Source of the DNA: Paenibacillus wynnii
GTDB taxonomy: Bacteria > Bacillota > Bacilli > Paenibacillales > Paenibacillaceae
Length of the DNA stretch: 64,000 bases
Assembly (NCBI RefSeq): GCF_030812855.1
Contig: NZ_JAUSTK010000001.1
Location: 310,001 to 374,000 of the forward strand
Direction of reading: 5' to 3'
The stretch's first letter is position 1. Each line of letters opens with the position of its first letter. The translations under genes and the position numbers were made by a program. The notes beneath the pieces are model-generated. The model worked only from the letters and a program-made list of their open reading frames with translations, was not told the DNA's origin and did not search any database. Shown in pieces: positions 53,986 through 62,515 of the stretch.

Positions 53986-54067
53986 TGTCTAACCGCATGA
54001 TTTCATATAACCTATTTTAAACCACTCGGGGACATTGTAATCCGGGAAGCATGATTTTATTGCAGGA

Positions 54068-54814
54068 CTAGGACGAGTATAAGATGTCTTTAACCTTGCT
54101 CATCGTCTCGCCGATGCGGTGTGTTAGGATCAGGTCCGCATGATGATCATAGGGCGTAGGCTCACCATTCAGCAGTACTGTATGTTGTCCGCGGAAATAT
54201 GTAACTAAACTCGCTGCAGGTTGTACAGTTAGAGAGGTCCCCCCAATGATTAGCAGGTCTGCGTTCGATATCGCCTCCACAGCCTCCATAAGAACCGAGT
54301 GATCTAATTCCTCCTCATACAGAACAACATCCGGCTTAATGATTCCGCCGCAGTCCGGGCAGCGGGGTACCGTCTTTGTACTGTTAATAATCGAATCTAA
54401 TCCAAAATAACGGGAGCAGCCCATACAATGATTTCGGTGGATAGATCCATGGAGTTCAAGTACACGTTGGCTCCCTGCTTTCTGGTGCAGGCCGTCGATA
54501 TTTTGTGTGATGACTGATTTCAGCTTTCCCTCCTGTTCAAGCTTAGATAGAAGGTAGTGGGAACCGTTGGGTTCAGCCTCCGAATGAATCATTTTACTGC
54601 GGTAAAAGTCAAAAAATATATCTGGCGAGGACATAAAAAAGGTTCGGCTAAGCATTACTTCAGGTGGGTAGGGGGAATTTTGCTGAGTCTGGTACAATCC
54701 AGCTGCTGAGCGGAAGTCAGGAATCCCGCTCTCTGTAGATGTTCCTGCTCCGCCGAAAAAAACAATATTATCGCTACTTGTAATCCATGAAACAAGAGTA
54801 TGCAGTTGATCCAT
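54068..54814 (-). CDS. NAD-dependent protein deacylase (sirtuin, CobB type)
   Basis: A 248-residue Sir2 protein. The NAD motifs [15 protein letters not shown] and [13 protein letters not shown], catalytic His in LELHGS, two zinc CxxC pairs (CMGC and CPDC) and [10 protein letters not shown] are intact. It removes acyl groups from lysines using NAD. The ATG at 54814 has AAAGGA at 13 nt; an earlier TTG overlaps the HAD gene stop but lacks a ribosome site. It probably forms a unit with the HAD gene. Confidence 0.9.
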   Translation of the reverse strand: MDQLHTLVSWITSSDNIVFFGGAGTSTESGIPDFRSAAGLYQTQQNSPYPPEVMLSRTFFMSSPDIFFDFYRSKMIHSEAEPNGSHYLLSKLEQEGKLKSVITQNIDGLHQKAGSQRVLELHGSIHRNHCMGCSRYFGLDSIINSTKTVPRCPDCGGIIKPDVVLYEEELDHSVLMEAVEAISNADLLIIGGTSLTVQPAASLVTYFRGQHTVLLNGEPTPYDHHADLILTHRIGETMSKVKDILYSS

Positions 54815-54843
54815 GTATATAACGCGTCCTTTCTGTACTGAAT

Positions 54844-55611
54844 TCAAGGTGTAATCAAAAGTTCCGTAAAATCAGTAATAATGGTGTCGGCGTTAAGCAG
54901 ATGTTCCGCCCTGCCGTCTTTCCCTGAGATACCGACGGTTAAGCACAGATCAGCCGCTTTGCCCATCTGCATATCTGCATTACTATCTCCAATAAGGATG
55001 GTCTCATGTGGGGACAGCCCCAACTCCCTGCAAGCGAGCTCCACCATTTCCGGCGCCGGTTTACCCCTGTTCACCCTGTCTCTAGTAACAACTGACCCGA
55101 AATAGCTAGTGATACCGAGCCATTCCATATGCTCAATAGTCGTCCCGGATTCATCAGAAGTAACAACACCAAGCTTCAGTGATGCTCCGGTACATTGCTG
55201 CAGGAAGGGAAGCAAACCCGGCAAAGGAGAGGCAATCCTGCGTCTCCTTACCTCTTTCATAGCTACACTGCTGATATTAATTACACGAGTTAAAGCATCG
55301 TTCCAGGGAACTCCTGCGGCATATAGCTGCCAGGCAAGAATACCATGTGTCTCTTCCGTAGTCGCCATAGGGAGCGGGCCTCCGGGGTCATACCCGGTTA
55401 CTCTGCCCTCTGCATCATGCTCTGTTCCTAACAGCTTGGATGCGTTGCCGCTAAAGTTAGTTCCCTCCAAGGCAAGGGCATCCTCCATGCCGCACAATAC
55501 AAGTTCAGCCCAAGCTCCCCACATCGTCATGAAATCGAGCAATGTTCCATCCTTGTCGAACAGGACTCCCTTACAAGGAACAGATCTATTATTCACATGT
55601 AAAAAGGGCAT
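54844..55611 (-). CDS. HAD-superfamily phosphatase
   Basis: A 255-residue HAD hydrolase: motif I LFDKDGTLLDF (nucleophile Asp), motif II VVTSDE, motif III Lys in NRGKPAPEM, motif IV LIGDSNADMQMGKAA. The insertion between motif I and II is helical, as in phosphoglycolate-phosphatase-like enzymes. The substrate is unknown. It begins 6 nt after GAGGAAG and ends at the sirtuin. The upstream alpha/beta hydrolase ends about 30 nt before it. Confidence 0.85.
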   Translation of the reverse strand: MPFLHVNNRSVPCKGVLFDKDGTLLDFMTMWGAWAELVLCGMEDALALEGTNFSGNASKLLGTEHDAEGRVTGYDPGGPLPMATTEETHGILAWQLYAAGVPWNDALTRVINISSVAMKEVRRRRIASPLPGLLPFLQQCTGASLKLGVVTSDESGTTIEHMEWLGITSYFGSVVTRDRVNRGKPAPEMVELACRELGLSPHETILIGDSNADMQMGKAADLCLTVGISGKDGRAEHLLNADTIITDFTELLITP

Positions 55612-55641
55612 CTCTTCGTCACTTCCTCACCTGATTGGGTA

Positions 55642-56385
55642 TTACCGCAAATTCCCGAGCCAGTCCTGAAGTGCCCGAACAGTTCGGTTCTGCTGCTCAT
55701 CCTCGGAAATCGTTGCTTCACCGTCGCCCTTCTGGGGTCCGTAGCTTCCAAACTGGGCGTGATTGCCGCCATCAACCGAATAATAAACGGTATTATCCGG
55801 CAGATAAGTACGGCCTTCCCGATAACTGCCTTTATCAATAACTTGATCCTCTGTGCCCAGCACGGATAAAACAGCCAGCGTAGTCCCTTTCAGACTGCCC
55901 TTCTCATCTGGATAGGATGCCAAGAAAAACACACCTTCCAGTTGATCCGGATGCTCTGCGGCGAATCGTGAAGCCATTACACCCCCTAAAGAGTGCCCGC
56001 CTAGTACAAAAGAAAGATTGGGATGAACCCGTATGATTTCCTCGGCGGCATCTACTTTAGTTACGGCAAGATTGAGCGGCATCTGGGCAATGTAAACCGT
56101 ATGGCCCGTGGCTGCTATCCTTTTAGCCAGAGTCGAATAGGCCTCAGCTTCGATCAATCCGCCAGGATAAAAAATAATCGCTGGTCCGGTAGTGAGTGCA
56201 GGCTCGAACGAGATCCAATTATCATTCTTATCAACAATAACCCCGCCTTCCGAAACCATAGCAGACTCTGCATTATCGGCAGGTCGATAAGGGGTTAGGT
56301 ATTTCCAAATCCATAAGCCAAATGCAATAAGAACCAATAGAATTATGATGCTAATCGTACGTTTTGTTCCTGCCTTATTCTTCAA
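55642..56385 (-). CDS. Membrane-anchored alpha/beta hydrolase
   Basis: A 247-residue protein with an N-terminal membrane anchor (TISIIILLVLIAFGLWIWKYL) and an extracytoplasmic alpha/beta-hydrolase fold. The nucleophile elbow is GGHSLGGVMA, with FYPGGLIE near the oxyanion side and a C-terminal His in DGGNHAQFG. The start is TTG 56385: AGGAG lies 8 nt upstream, whereas the longer frame has none. It is probably an esterase or a dienelactone-hydrolase-like enzyme; the substrate is unknown. Confidence 0.8.
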   Translation of the reverse strand: MKNKAGTKRTISIIILLVLIAFGLWIWKYLTPYRPADNAESAMVSEGGVIVDKNDNWISFEPALTTGPAIIFYPGGLIEAEAYSTLAKRIAATGHTVYIAQMPLNLAVTKVDAAEEIIRVHPNLSFVLGGHSLGGVMASRFAAEHPDQLEGVFFLASYPDEKGSLKGTTLAVLSVLGTEDQVIDKGSYREGRTYLPDNTVYYSVDGGNHAQFGSYGPQKGDGEATISEDEQQNRTVRALQDWLGNLR

Positions 56386-56590
56386 TGGGGTCTCTCCTAA
56401 ATGCAAGGGCCTGTTATCTTCCTCTTTAATACCAAAATTATAGTGGAATCAAGGATTTCAAACAACCTTCAACGTTTTGGCACAATTCGCAGCTATGATA
56501 ACGCTTACCACTGTGACTTTTTTCACAATTAATTAAAAGGAAAAAAGGTATTTTAAAATTAAAGTAACTCGCACGAACTGGAGGGGAAAA

Positions 56591-57631
56591 ATGATTGGGG
56601 AAACTTCAATAGAGACACGTGGAGAAACGTTTTTTCTGAACCTCCGTTTTATCCTTATTGCAACTGTATTTGCAAGCAATGCCATTGAGCCTTTGATTGA
56701 AACGATGGGCGGATTGCATGCTTTGTACATGTGGATTTTCAGCTTTCATATGCCCCTGTTCGTTCTGGTTACGGGCTACTTCGCCCGTAAAAGCCTGAAT
56801 GGATCTGCTGGCCGCAAGCTTCTAATGCAAATTGGGCTTCAATATGTTATATTTCAAAGCCTCTATTCTTTGTTAGACCGAACTCTTTTTCAGGTAAACG
56901 GTATTCATCATTCCTTTTTCGCTCCTTATCTGCTCCTTTGGTTTTTAGCAAGTCATGCCTTTTGGCGTCTCCTCATGCTGGGAATGAGCAAGTGGACACC
57001 ATTCGGTCAGATGACTTTCGCTTTGTTGGCGGGAATACTCGTTGGATATTTGCAGTTGGACGGAGTTTGGTTCAGTATTAGCCGTACTTTTGTATACTTG
57101 CCTTTCTTCGTAATAGGGTACCACTTTTCGTTCTCTGCTTTTAGTCGTATCTATACCAAATGGATCAAAATTACTGCTGCTGCTACCTCCCTACTACTCT
57201 TTTTTATACTGATGAATTGGGGGGTTAAGCTTCCGCTAGGCTGGTTATTCGGCAGCTTCACTTATATGCAGCTTGACCATCAGGAATGGTATGCCGGGTT
57301 ATACCGTATAGCCATGTATGGTTTACAGTTCATTGCTGCTCTGGCTTTTCTCGGTTGGATTCCTTTTAGAGCTAGTCGTTTAACAGACTGGGGCCGGCGT
57401 ACTTTGTATGTTTTCCTATTACATGGTTTTATCGTTCGTCTGGCTGTCGTATCTGGAGTCTATACCTTCCTGGGAAATGCATTTGGCGCAGCTGTACTGT
57501 TAACAGCTGCTGTCTCTCTGACCATCCTTTTGGCCCAGCCTGTTGTCAAACAATGGCTGCACCCGCTAGTTGAACCCTCTGTAAGCTGGATGATGACGTT
57601 GCAGCGAGCGGTATTACGCCGCTCCTTATAG
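56591..57631 (+). CDS. Membrane acyltransferase (acyltransferase-3 type)
   Basis: A 346-residue protein with about ten membrane segments. The N-terminal FHMPLFVLVTGYFARKS segment contains the conserved His and matches Acyl_transf_3/fucose-4-O-acetylase-type proteins. It probably acetylates a cell-surface sugar or polymer. GGAGGGG precedes the ATG. It is a single gene with its own terminator and no glycan genes adjacent, so the acceptor is unknown. Confidence 0.85.
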   Translation: MIGETSIETRGETFFLNLRFILIATVFASNAIEPLIETMGGLHALYMWIFSFHMPLFVLVTGYFARKSLNGSAGRKLLMQIGLQYVIFQSLYSLLDRTLFQVNGIHHSFFAPYLLLWFLASHAFWRLLMLGMSKWTPFGQMTFALLAGILVGYLQLDGVWFSISRTFVYLPFFVIGYHFSFSAFSRIYTKWIKITAAATSLLLFFILMNWGVKLPLGWLFGSFTYMQLDHQEWYAGLYRIAMYGLQFIAALAFLGWIPFRASRLTDWGRRTLYVFLLHGFIVRLAVVSGVYTFLGNAFGAAVLLTAAVSLTILLAQPVVKQWLHPLVEPSVSWMMTLQRAVLRRSL

Positions 57632-57648
57632 CCCATATCTATTGCCTG

Positions 57649-57676
57649 CCCACTCTCTTGAGAGTGGGATTTTTAT
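57649..57676 (+). terminator. Terminator of the acyltransferase gene
   Basis: CCCACTCTC (57649-57657) pairs with GAGAGTGGG (57660-57668), followed by ATTTTTATT. Confidence 0.85.
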
Positions 57677-57959
57677 TGAATATCCAGCCCAATCCCATGC
57701 CAATACATTACACATGTGCGGTAGAAAAAAGATGACATTTGTGATAAACTCACTAATAACAATGGCTTGCCTTCCTTATACAGTCGGCTTCCGTTAATAC
57801 CATCATTGTATTATTTTATAGAAACGGCTTCGCACGCTTTCTCTTCAGGAGGCTGGACCCCGTTATTTCTATAACCCGCATATACACAGCTCTTTATAGA
57901 GCATTGCGTTAATGCGACACAATATTGAATCACAACTTATTTAGGGGGGAAATGTCATT
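57677..57959 (+). other. Upstream region of ilvD
   Basis: No gene. It should contain the ilvD promoter. A small stem GCTCT (57889-57893)/AGAGC (57898-57902) is present. No T-box sequence and no CodY-like AATTTTCWGAAAATT match were found. Confidence 0.5.
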
Positions 57960-59645
57960 ATGGCAGCCAAGAAAATGCGTTCAGACATGATTAAAAAAGG
58001 CTTTGACCGGGCTCCGCACCGCAGTCTCCTGCGAGCGGCCGGCGTAAAAGAGGAAGATTTCGGAAAGCCATTTATTGCGGTCTGCAATTCCTATATTGAT
58101 ATCGTACCGGGACATGTACACCTTCAGGAGTTCGGCAAGATCGTTAAAGAAGCCATTCGTGAAGCGGGCGGGGTTCCGTTTGAATTCAATACAATCGGCG
58201 TCGATGATGGCATTGCAATGGGCCATATCGGTATGCGTTACTCACTGCCAAGCCGTGAGATTATCGCTGACTCTCTGGAAACCGTAGTATCCGCACACTG
58301 GTTCGACGGTATGGTCTGTATCCCGAACTGCGATAAAATTACACCAGGAATGATGATGGGCGCATTGCGCGTCAACATCCCAACCATCTTTGTTAGTGGT
58401 GGACCGATGAAAGCCGGAGTAGACAGCAAAGGTAAAAAGCTTTCGCTTACCTCTGTATTCGAAGGCGTAGGTGCCCACCAGGTTGGTAAAATCAACGATG
58501 CTCAGCTGCTGGAATTAGAACAATTCGGTTGTCCAACCTGCGGCTCCTGCTCGGGTATGTTCACTGCAAATTCTATGAACTGTCTGGCTGAAGCACTTGG
58601 ACTGGCCCTGCCAGGTAACGGTACCATCCTCGCTGTAGCAGAAGAGCGCAGACAATTTGTGCGTGAATCCGCAACACAGTTGATGGAGCTTATTAAGCTG
58701 GATCTCAAACCGCGTGATATCGTAACCCAAGAATCCCTGGATAACGCTTTTGCGCTTGATATGGCAATGGGCGGATCCACCAATACTGTTCTGCATACCC
58801 TTGCTCTTGCTCAAGAGGCTGGTATCGATTATCCGCTCGAACGCATTAATGAGGTTGCAAACCGTGTTCCTTACCTGTCCAAGCTGGCTCCAGCTTCCGA
58901 CTACTTTATTGAAGATGTTCAGAATGCAGGCGGAGTAAGTGCTGTATTAAATGAACTACTCAAGAAACCAGGCGCTTTATTCGGCGATTGCATGACAGTT
59001 ACCGGCAAAACACTTGCCGAGAACGTTACGGGACATGAAATTCAGGATACCAATGTAATTCATACGTTAGACAACCCTTATTCTGAGATTGGCGGTCTAT
59101 CTGTACTTTACGGTAACCTTGCTCCAGAAGGCTCCATTATCAAAGTCGGAGCGGTTGACGCATCTGTAGGCGGCTATCATAAAGGCCCAGCGATTTGTTT
59201 TGATTCCCAAGAGACAGCATTAGAAGGTATCGCTAATGGCAAAGTTAAAGAAGGACATGTTGTTGTTATCCGTTATGAAGGTCCAAAGGGTGGACCGGGC
59301 ATGCCGGAAATGCTGGCTCCAACCTCGCAAATCGTCGGAATGGGACTTGGTGCAAAAGTCGGTCTAATCACTGACGGTCGTTTCTCGGGAGCATCCCGCG
59401 GAATCAGTATCGGACACATCTCACCTGAAGCCGCTGAAGGCGGACCGATCGCTTTTGTTGAAGACGGCGATATCATTGAGCTGGATCTGAATAACCGTAA
59501 GATCGAATTGCTAGTTGACGAGGAAATATTGGCTGTTCGTCGCTCAGGTTGGAAAGGCTTTGAACCTAAAGTAAAAACTGGCTATCTTGCCCGTTACTCC
59601 AAAATGGTTACGAATGCCAGCAACGGTGCGGTTCTGAAGATCTAG
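57960..59645 (+). CDS. ilvD: Dihydroxy-acid dehydratase
   Basis: A 561-residue IlvD/Edd-family enzyme. Iron-sulfur Cys ligands are in [15 protein letters not shown] and [17 protein letters not shown], with [13 protein letters not shown] and the C-terminal [21 protein letters not shown] block. It dehydrates 2,3-dihydroxy acids to 2-keto acids in isoleucine and valine synthesis. AGGGGGG precedes the ATG. The gene stands alone; other ilv genes are outside the window. Regulation by branched-chain amino acids is expected but no leader was recognised. Confidence 0.97.
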   Translation: MAAKKMRSDMIKKGFDRAPHRSLLRAAGVKEEDFGKPFIAVCNSYIDIVPGHVHLQEFGKIVKEAIREAGGVPFEFNTIGVDDGIAMGHIGMRYSLPSREIIADSLETVVSAHWFDGMVCIPNCDKITPGMMMGALRVNIPTIFVSGGPMKAGVDSKGKKLSLTSVFEGVGAHQVGKINDAQLLELEQFGCPTCGSCSGMFTANSMNCLAEALGLALPGNGTILAVAEERRQFVRESATQLMELIKLDLKPRDIVTQESLDNAFALDMAMGGSTNTVLHTLALAQEAGIDYPLERINEVANRVPYLSKLAPASDYFIEDVQNAGGVSAVLNELLKKPGALFGDCMTVTGKTLAENVTGHEIQDTNVIHTLDNPYSEIGGLSVLYGNLAPEGSIIKVGAVDASVGGYHKGPAICFDSQETALEGIANGKVKEGHVVVIRYEGPKGGPGMPEMLAPTSQIVGMGLGAKVGLITDGRFSGASRGISIGHISPEAAEGGPIAFVEDGDIIELDLNNRKIELLVDEEILAVRRSGWKGFEPKVKTGYLARYSKMVTNASNGAVLKI

Positions 59646-59676
59646 TACCCTTAATTGCAATGGATTAAAATAAATT

Positions 59677-59719
59677 AAAAAGCCTTCACTCCAGTAGATC
59701 TACGGGGTGAAGGCTTTTA
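59677..59719. terminator. Bidirectional terminator between ilvD and the deacetylase
   Basis: AAAAGCCTTCAC pairs with GTGAAGGCTTTT across a GTAGATCTAC loop palindrome; A and T runs flank it, so it can serve both convergent genes. Confidence 0.9.
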
Positions 59720-59729
59720 ATTGTATAAA

Positions 59730-61115
59730 TCAATGTACAATTGTTGCACTAGGAAGCTCAGCTTCATGTACAACTTTTACCGAATAATCCTCTTCCCGAC
59801 GTTTCTTCACTTGACTACCCGTAGGAAACTTTTTCTCCGAGCGAAGCAAAAGCTCTGAGATCGGCATCAAAATCATCTTAGGTATGAGAACCTCGCTGCG
59901 TTCTTTAAGCCTTGCACCCCCAGCTGGGTGAATGACACTCATCAGAACACTTAGATAGAACTTGGTAGATCGTGCAAACCAACCGCTAGGAAGATCCAGT
60001 ACAGTGAAACCGAACTTCTCCGGTCCCCGATTAAGCATACTCACTCCATAGAGCGCCTTTGCTCTCGCAAGATGCTCATCAGCAGCAATCCGGTCTGCCA
60101 GCAGGGGCAAATCCTGATTCATCCGGCGGATCATACGAATCGCCAGCTGCGCTGTTGAACGGGAGTGTATACCTATCTCGAACAGCTGTCGGTTATCGAT
60201 ATGAATCTCGATTACCTTATCGCCTTTATTCAAGAATGCACCGTTCTCCATCATCAACGACTGTCCTTGATATTTCCGTAAGCGGTAATGCAAAAACGGA
60301 TTCTCTGGAGAAACCGTCTTTAAGCGGAATAGAAATTGGAAGACCTTCTCCCACGCCAACCAAAGTCCAACAACCAATCGTTTTGCAAAAGAAAGCCTGT
60401 GCATCGGTGAACTCTCGGCTGCCTTGATCATTTCGTCTACCCGAATGCTGCTTAGCCCTCTGAGTTTGGCTTCTTGAAGCGTGCGCTCAAGTGCGACCAG
60501 CATATGTTCAGGCGCGTCTGGATCGGCACCGAGTGTGGTCCCGCGATCATGGAGCAGCATAACCTCACCGGGATTCAAGCGTGACAGCATCTTCTCCGCG
60601 AGGCGCTCTGAGCCTTGCTTCTCACGCCAATCGCCGAACATTGCTGACCAGAGTACAATTTGTACCTGACGCCGTTTGGAAAAGTCAAACAGATTCACGA
60701 TTCCCCAAGGTGGCCGATAATAAGTACTTCTCTTCCCGGTAATACCAAAAATAATATCATCGGTACGCTGGATCTGCCTACGCACGGTCGAAGGGCGCAT
60801 TAGCCAGTTGCTCTTGTGCACATAATTATGAATACCGATAAGATGACCTTCCTCATGCATGCGCCGGATAAGATCAGGATGGCGCTCAGCATGGGCTCCA
60901 ACCACAAAGAAGGTAGCTTTTGCCCCGTGCTTCTGAAGTAAATCCAGTAACCTCGGTGTAAAGCGAGGGTCTGGTCCATCATCAAAGGTAAGGGCAAATC
61001 CCCCCGTTCCGATTCCTTTCCGAAAGACGCGGAATCCGAAAATTCGGCTGATGATGCCAGGAATAAAGGCATAGAAAGATGAGATGTAGAATAGCCAGAG
61101 CAGCAAAGTCTCCAT
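59730..61115 (-). CDS. Polysaccharide deacetylase with a C-terminal YkoP-like region
   Basis: A 461-residue protein: one N-terminal membrane segment (about 3-24), a NodB deacetylase domain (about 38-225) and a C-terminal region of about 190 residues (about 260-450) resembling B. subtilis YkoP. NodB motif 1 is LTFDDGPD, motif 2 HNYVH (Asn where Ser/Thr is usual) and motif 3 RPPWG. It probably deacetylates a cell-wall or extracellular polymer. The ATG at 61115 has CGGGG 8 nt upstream. It is divergent from the YtvI-like gene. Confidence 0.82.
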   Translation of the reverse strand: METLLLWLFYISSFYAFIPGIISRIFGFRVFRKGIGTGGFALTFDDGPDPRFTPRLLDLLQKHGAKATFFVVGAHAERHPDLIRRMHEEGHLIGIHNYVHKSNWLMRPSTVRRQIQRTDDIIFGITGKRSTYYRPPWGIVNLFDFSKRRQVQIVLWSAMFGDWREKQGSERLAEKMLSRLNPGEVMLLHDRGTTLGADPDAPEHMLVALERTLQEAKLRGLSSIRVDEMIKAAESSPMHRLSFAKRLVVGLWLAWEKVFQFLFRLKTVSPENPFLHYRLRKYQGQSLMMENGAFLNKGDKVIEIHIDNRQLFEIGIHSRSTAQLAIRMIRRMNQDLPLLADRIAADEHLARAKALYGVSMLNRGPEKFGFTVLDLPSGWFARSTKFYLSVLMSVIHPAGGARLKERSEVLIPKMILMPISELLLRSEKKFPTGSQVKKRREEDYSVKVVHEAELPSATIVH

Positions 61116-61362
61116 GTGTATTCCCCGCTTTTCCAGAAGTATGACTTTGGCTCGTCTTTGTCTGCAAGCAGAACTTGTGATACGGCCAAGTAGAGTAAAT
61201 GTCCGCCGTTTTGGAGCGGTTAAATCAAGACTGTCAAAAAACATTACCTCCTATTTTAACACAGGTTACAAAGAAAAAGACGTTTTTCCGGTAAAATCGT
61301 GTACAATGAATCCAAGTGAATCAAGACTGTTAACTTACCCTAAGAAGGAGTCGTTTATCTCT

Positions 61363-62511
61363 ATGCTACCTCTTTACAAAAAGTATTGGCGCACCTTTTT
61401 TGATCTGGGACTGATCGTTCTGACCGTATATTTGGTCATGCTCACTTTCAGTAAGCTCTACCAATTGGCCGCTCCTGTTTTCCTGTCCTTCTTCGTATTC
61501 ATATTAATTGAGCCGTTGGCCCGGTTTTTAAACCGGAAAGGTCTAGCCAAACCTTTTGCCTCGGCGATCTCCGTACTGCTGTTTCTTATTGTGCTGCTGG
61601 GCATCCTGTTTGGTGCAGGACTGCTGATAACCTCTCAGGTCGTGAATTTCCAATCCAACCTTCCACATTATACATACGTAATTCAGGAAAACTTTGCGGA
61701 GTTCACTTCTTTTCTTCAGAACAAACTAAATACTCTGCCTCCTGATGTAGCCGATAAAGTGAACGGTTATTTCCAAGATGCAACAAACCTGTTGTCCCGT
61801 TGGCTGGTTATATTCTTTAATTATATGATCGGTATACTGGGCTCGTTCTCCTCCTTTATGGCTAATTTCGGAATCGCTATAATTCTGGCCTTTTTCCTTA
61901 GTATGGAAATTAAAGATTGGCGTAAAATCGCGCATGACAAAATGCCGAAAACGTTCAAGACCGCCTACAATTTCCTGCAGGGCAACGTCTTTAAGGCTAT
62001 CGGCTCCTACCTAAAAGCACAGCTTATTCTGATCTCTATTACCTTTGTGATCGTTCTTGTAGGGTTGTTTATTCTGGGCACCGGGAATGTCATCACTATG
62101 GCGCTCATTTGTGCCGTATTCGATGTCCTGCCGCTGCTTGGAGTCTCGACGATTCTTATCCCTTGGATTATCTATTTGTTCATTCTCGGAAATATGTCGC
62201 TCGCTATTGGATTGTTAGTTCTGCTAGTAATCGTTCTGGTTGTGCGTCAATTGCTTGAGCCGAAGATTACAGGGAACTCTATCGGTGTATCCTCAGCTTT
62301 CCTCATGCTATCGTTCGTTATTTTATCGACTTCAGCCTTTGGCTTTGCCGGATTGATTTTGTCACCGATCCTGCTTATTTTGATTAAGGAGCTTCTGCAG
62401 CAGGGCTATCTCCAGCGATGGATTTTCCTGCCGAAGGAAGAGTTTATCGTCTCTCCTTTTTCAACTGGTAATGAAACCGAAGCTGAAGATAACGAGAGCC
62501 CTGAACTCTAA
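61363..62511 (+). CDS. AI-2E/YtvI-family membrane protein
   Basis: A 382-residue protein with about eight membrane segments and the family pattern: two N-terminal spans, a long extracytoplasmic loop (about 85-145), then FFLSMEIKDWRKI, GTGNVITMALICAVFDVLPLLG and LLEPKITGNSIGVS. Sporulation protein YtvI and putative autoinducer transporters belong here. The ATG follows AAGGAG by 12 nt; no nearer in-frame start exists. Its stop is 4 bp from the stop of the convergent PBP gene. Sporulation role is possible, not shown. Confidence 0.82.
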   Translation: MLPLYKKYWRTFFDLGLIVLTVYLVMLTFSKLYQLAAPVFLSFFVFILIEPLARFLNRKGLAKPFASAISVLLFLIVLLGILFGAGLLITSQVVNFQSNLPHYTYVIQENFAEFTSFLQNKLNTLPPDVADKVNGYFQDATNLLSRWLVIFFNYMIGILGSFSSFMANFGIAIILAFFLSMEIKDWRKIAHDKMPKTFKTAYNFLQGNVFKAIGSYLKAQLILISITFVIVLVGLFILGTGNVITMALICAVFDVLPLLGVSTILIPWIIYLFILGNMSLAIGLLVLLVIVLVVRQLLEPKITGNSIGVSSAFLMLSFVILSTSAFGFAGLILSPILLILIKELLQQGYLQRWIFLPKEEFIVSPFSTGNETEAEDNESPEL

Positions 62512-62515
62512 GATT

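Noticed and set aside
57677..57959. T-box or CodY control in front of ilvD
   Set aside because: No T-box sequence or CodY consensus was seen in the interval.
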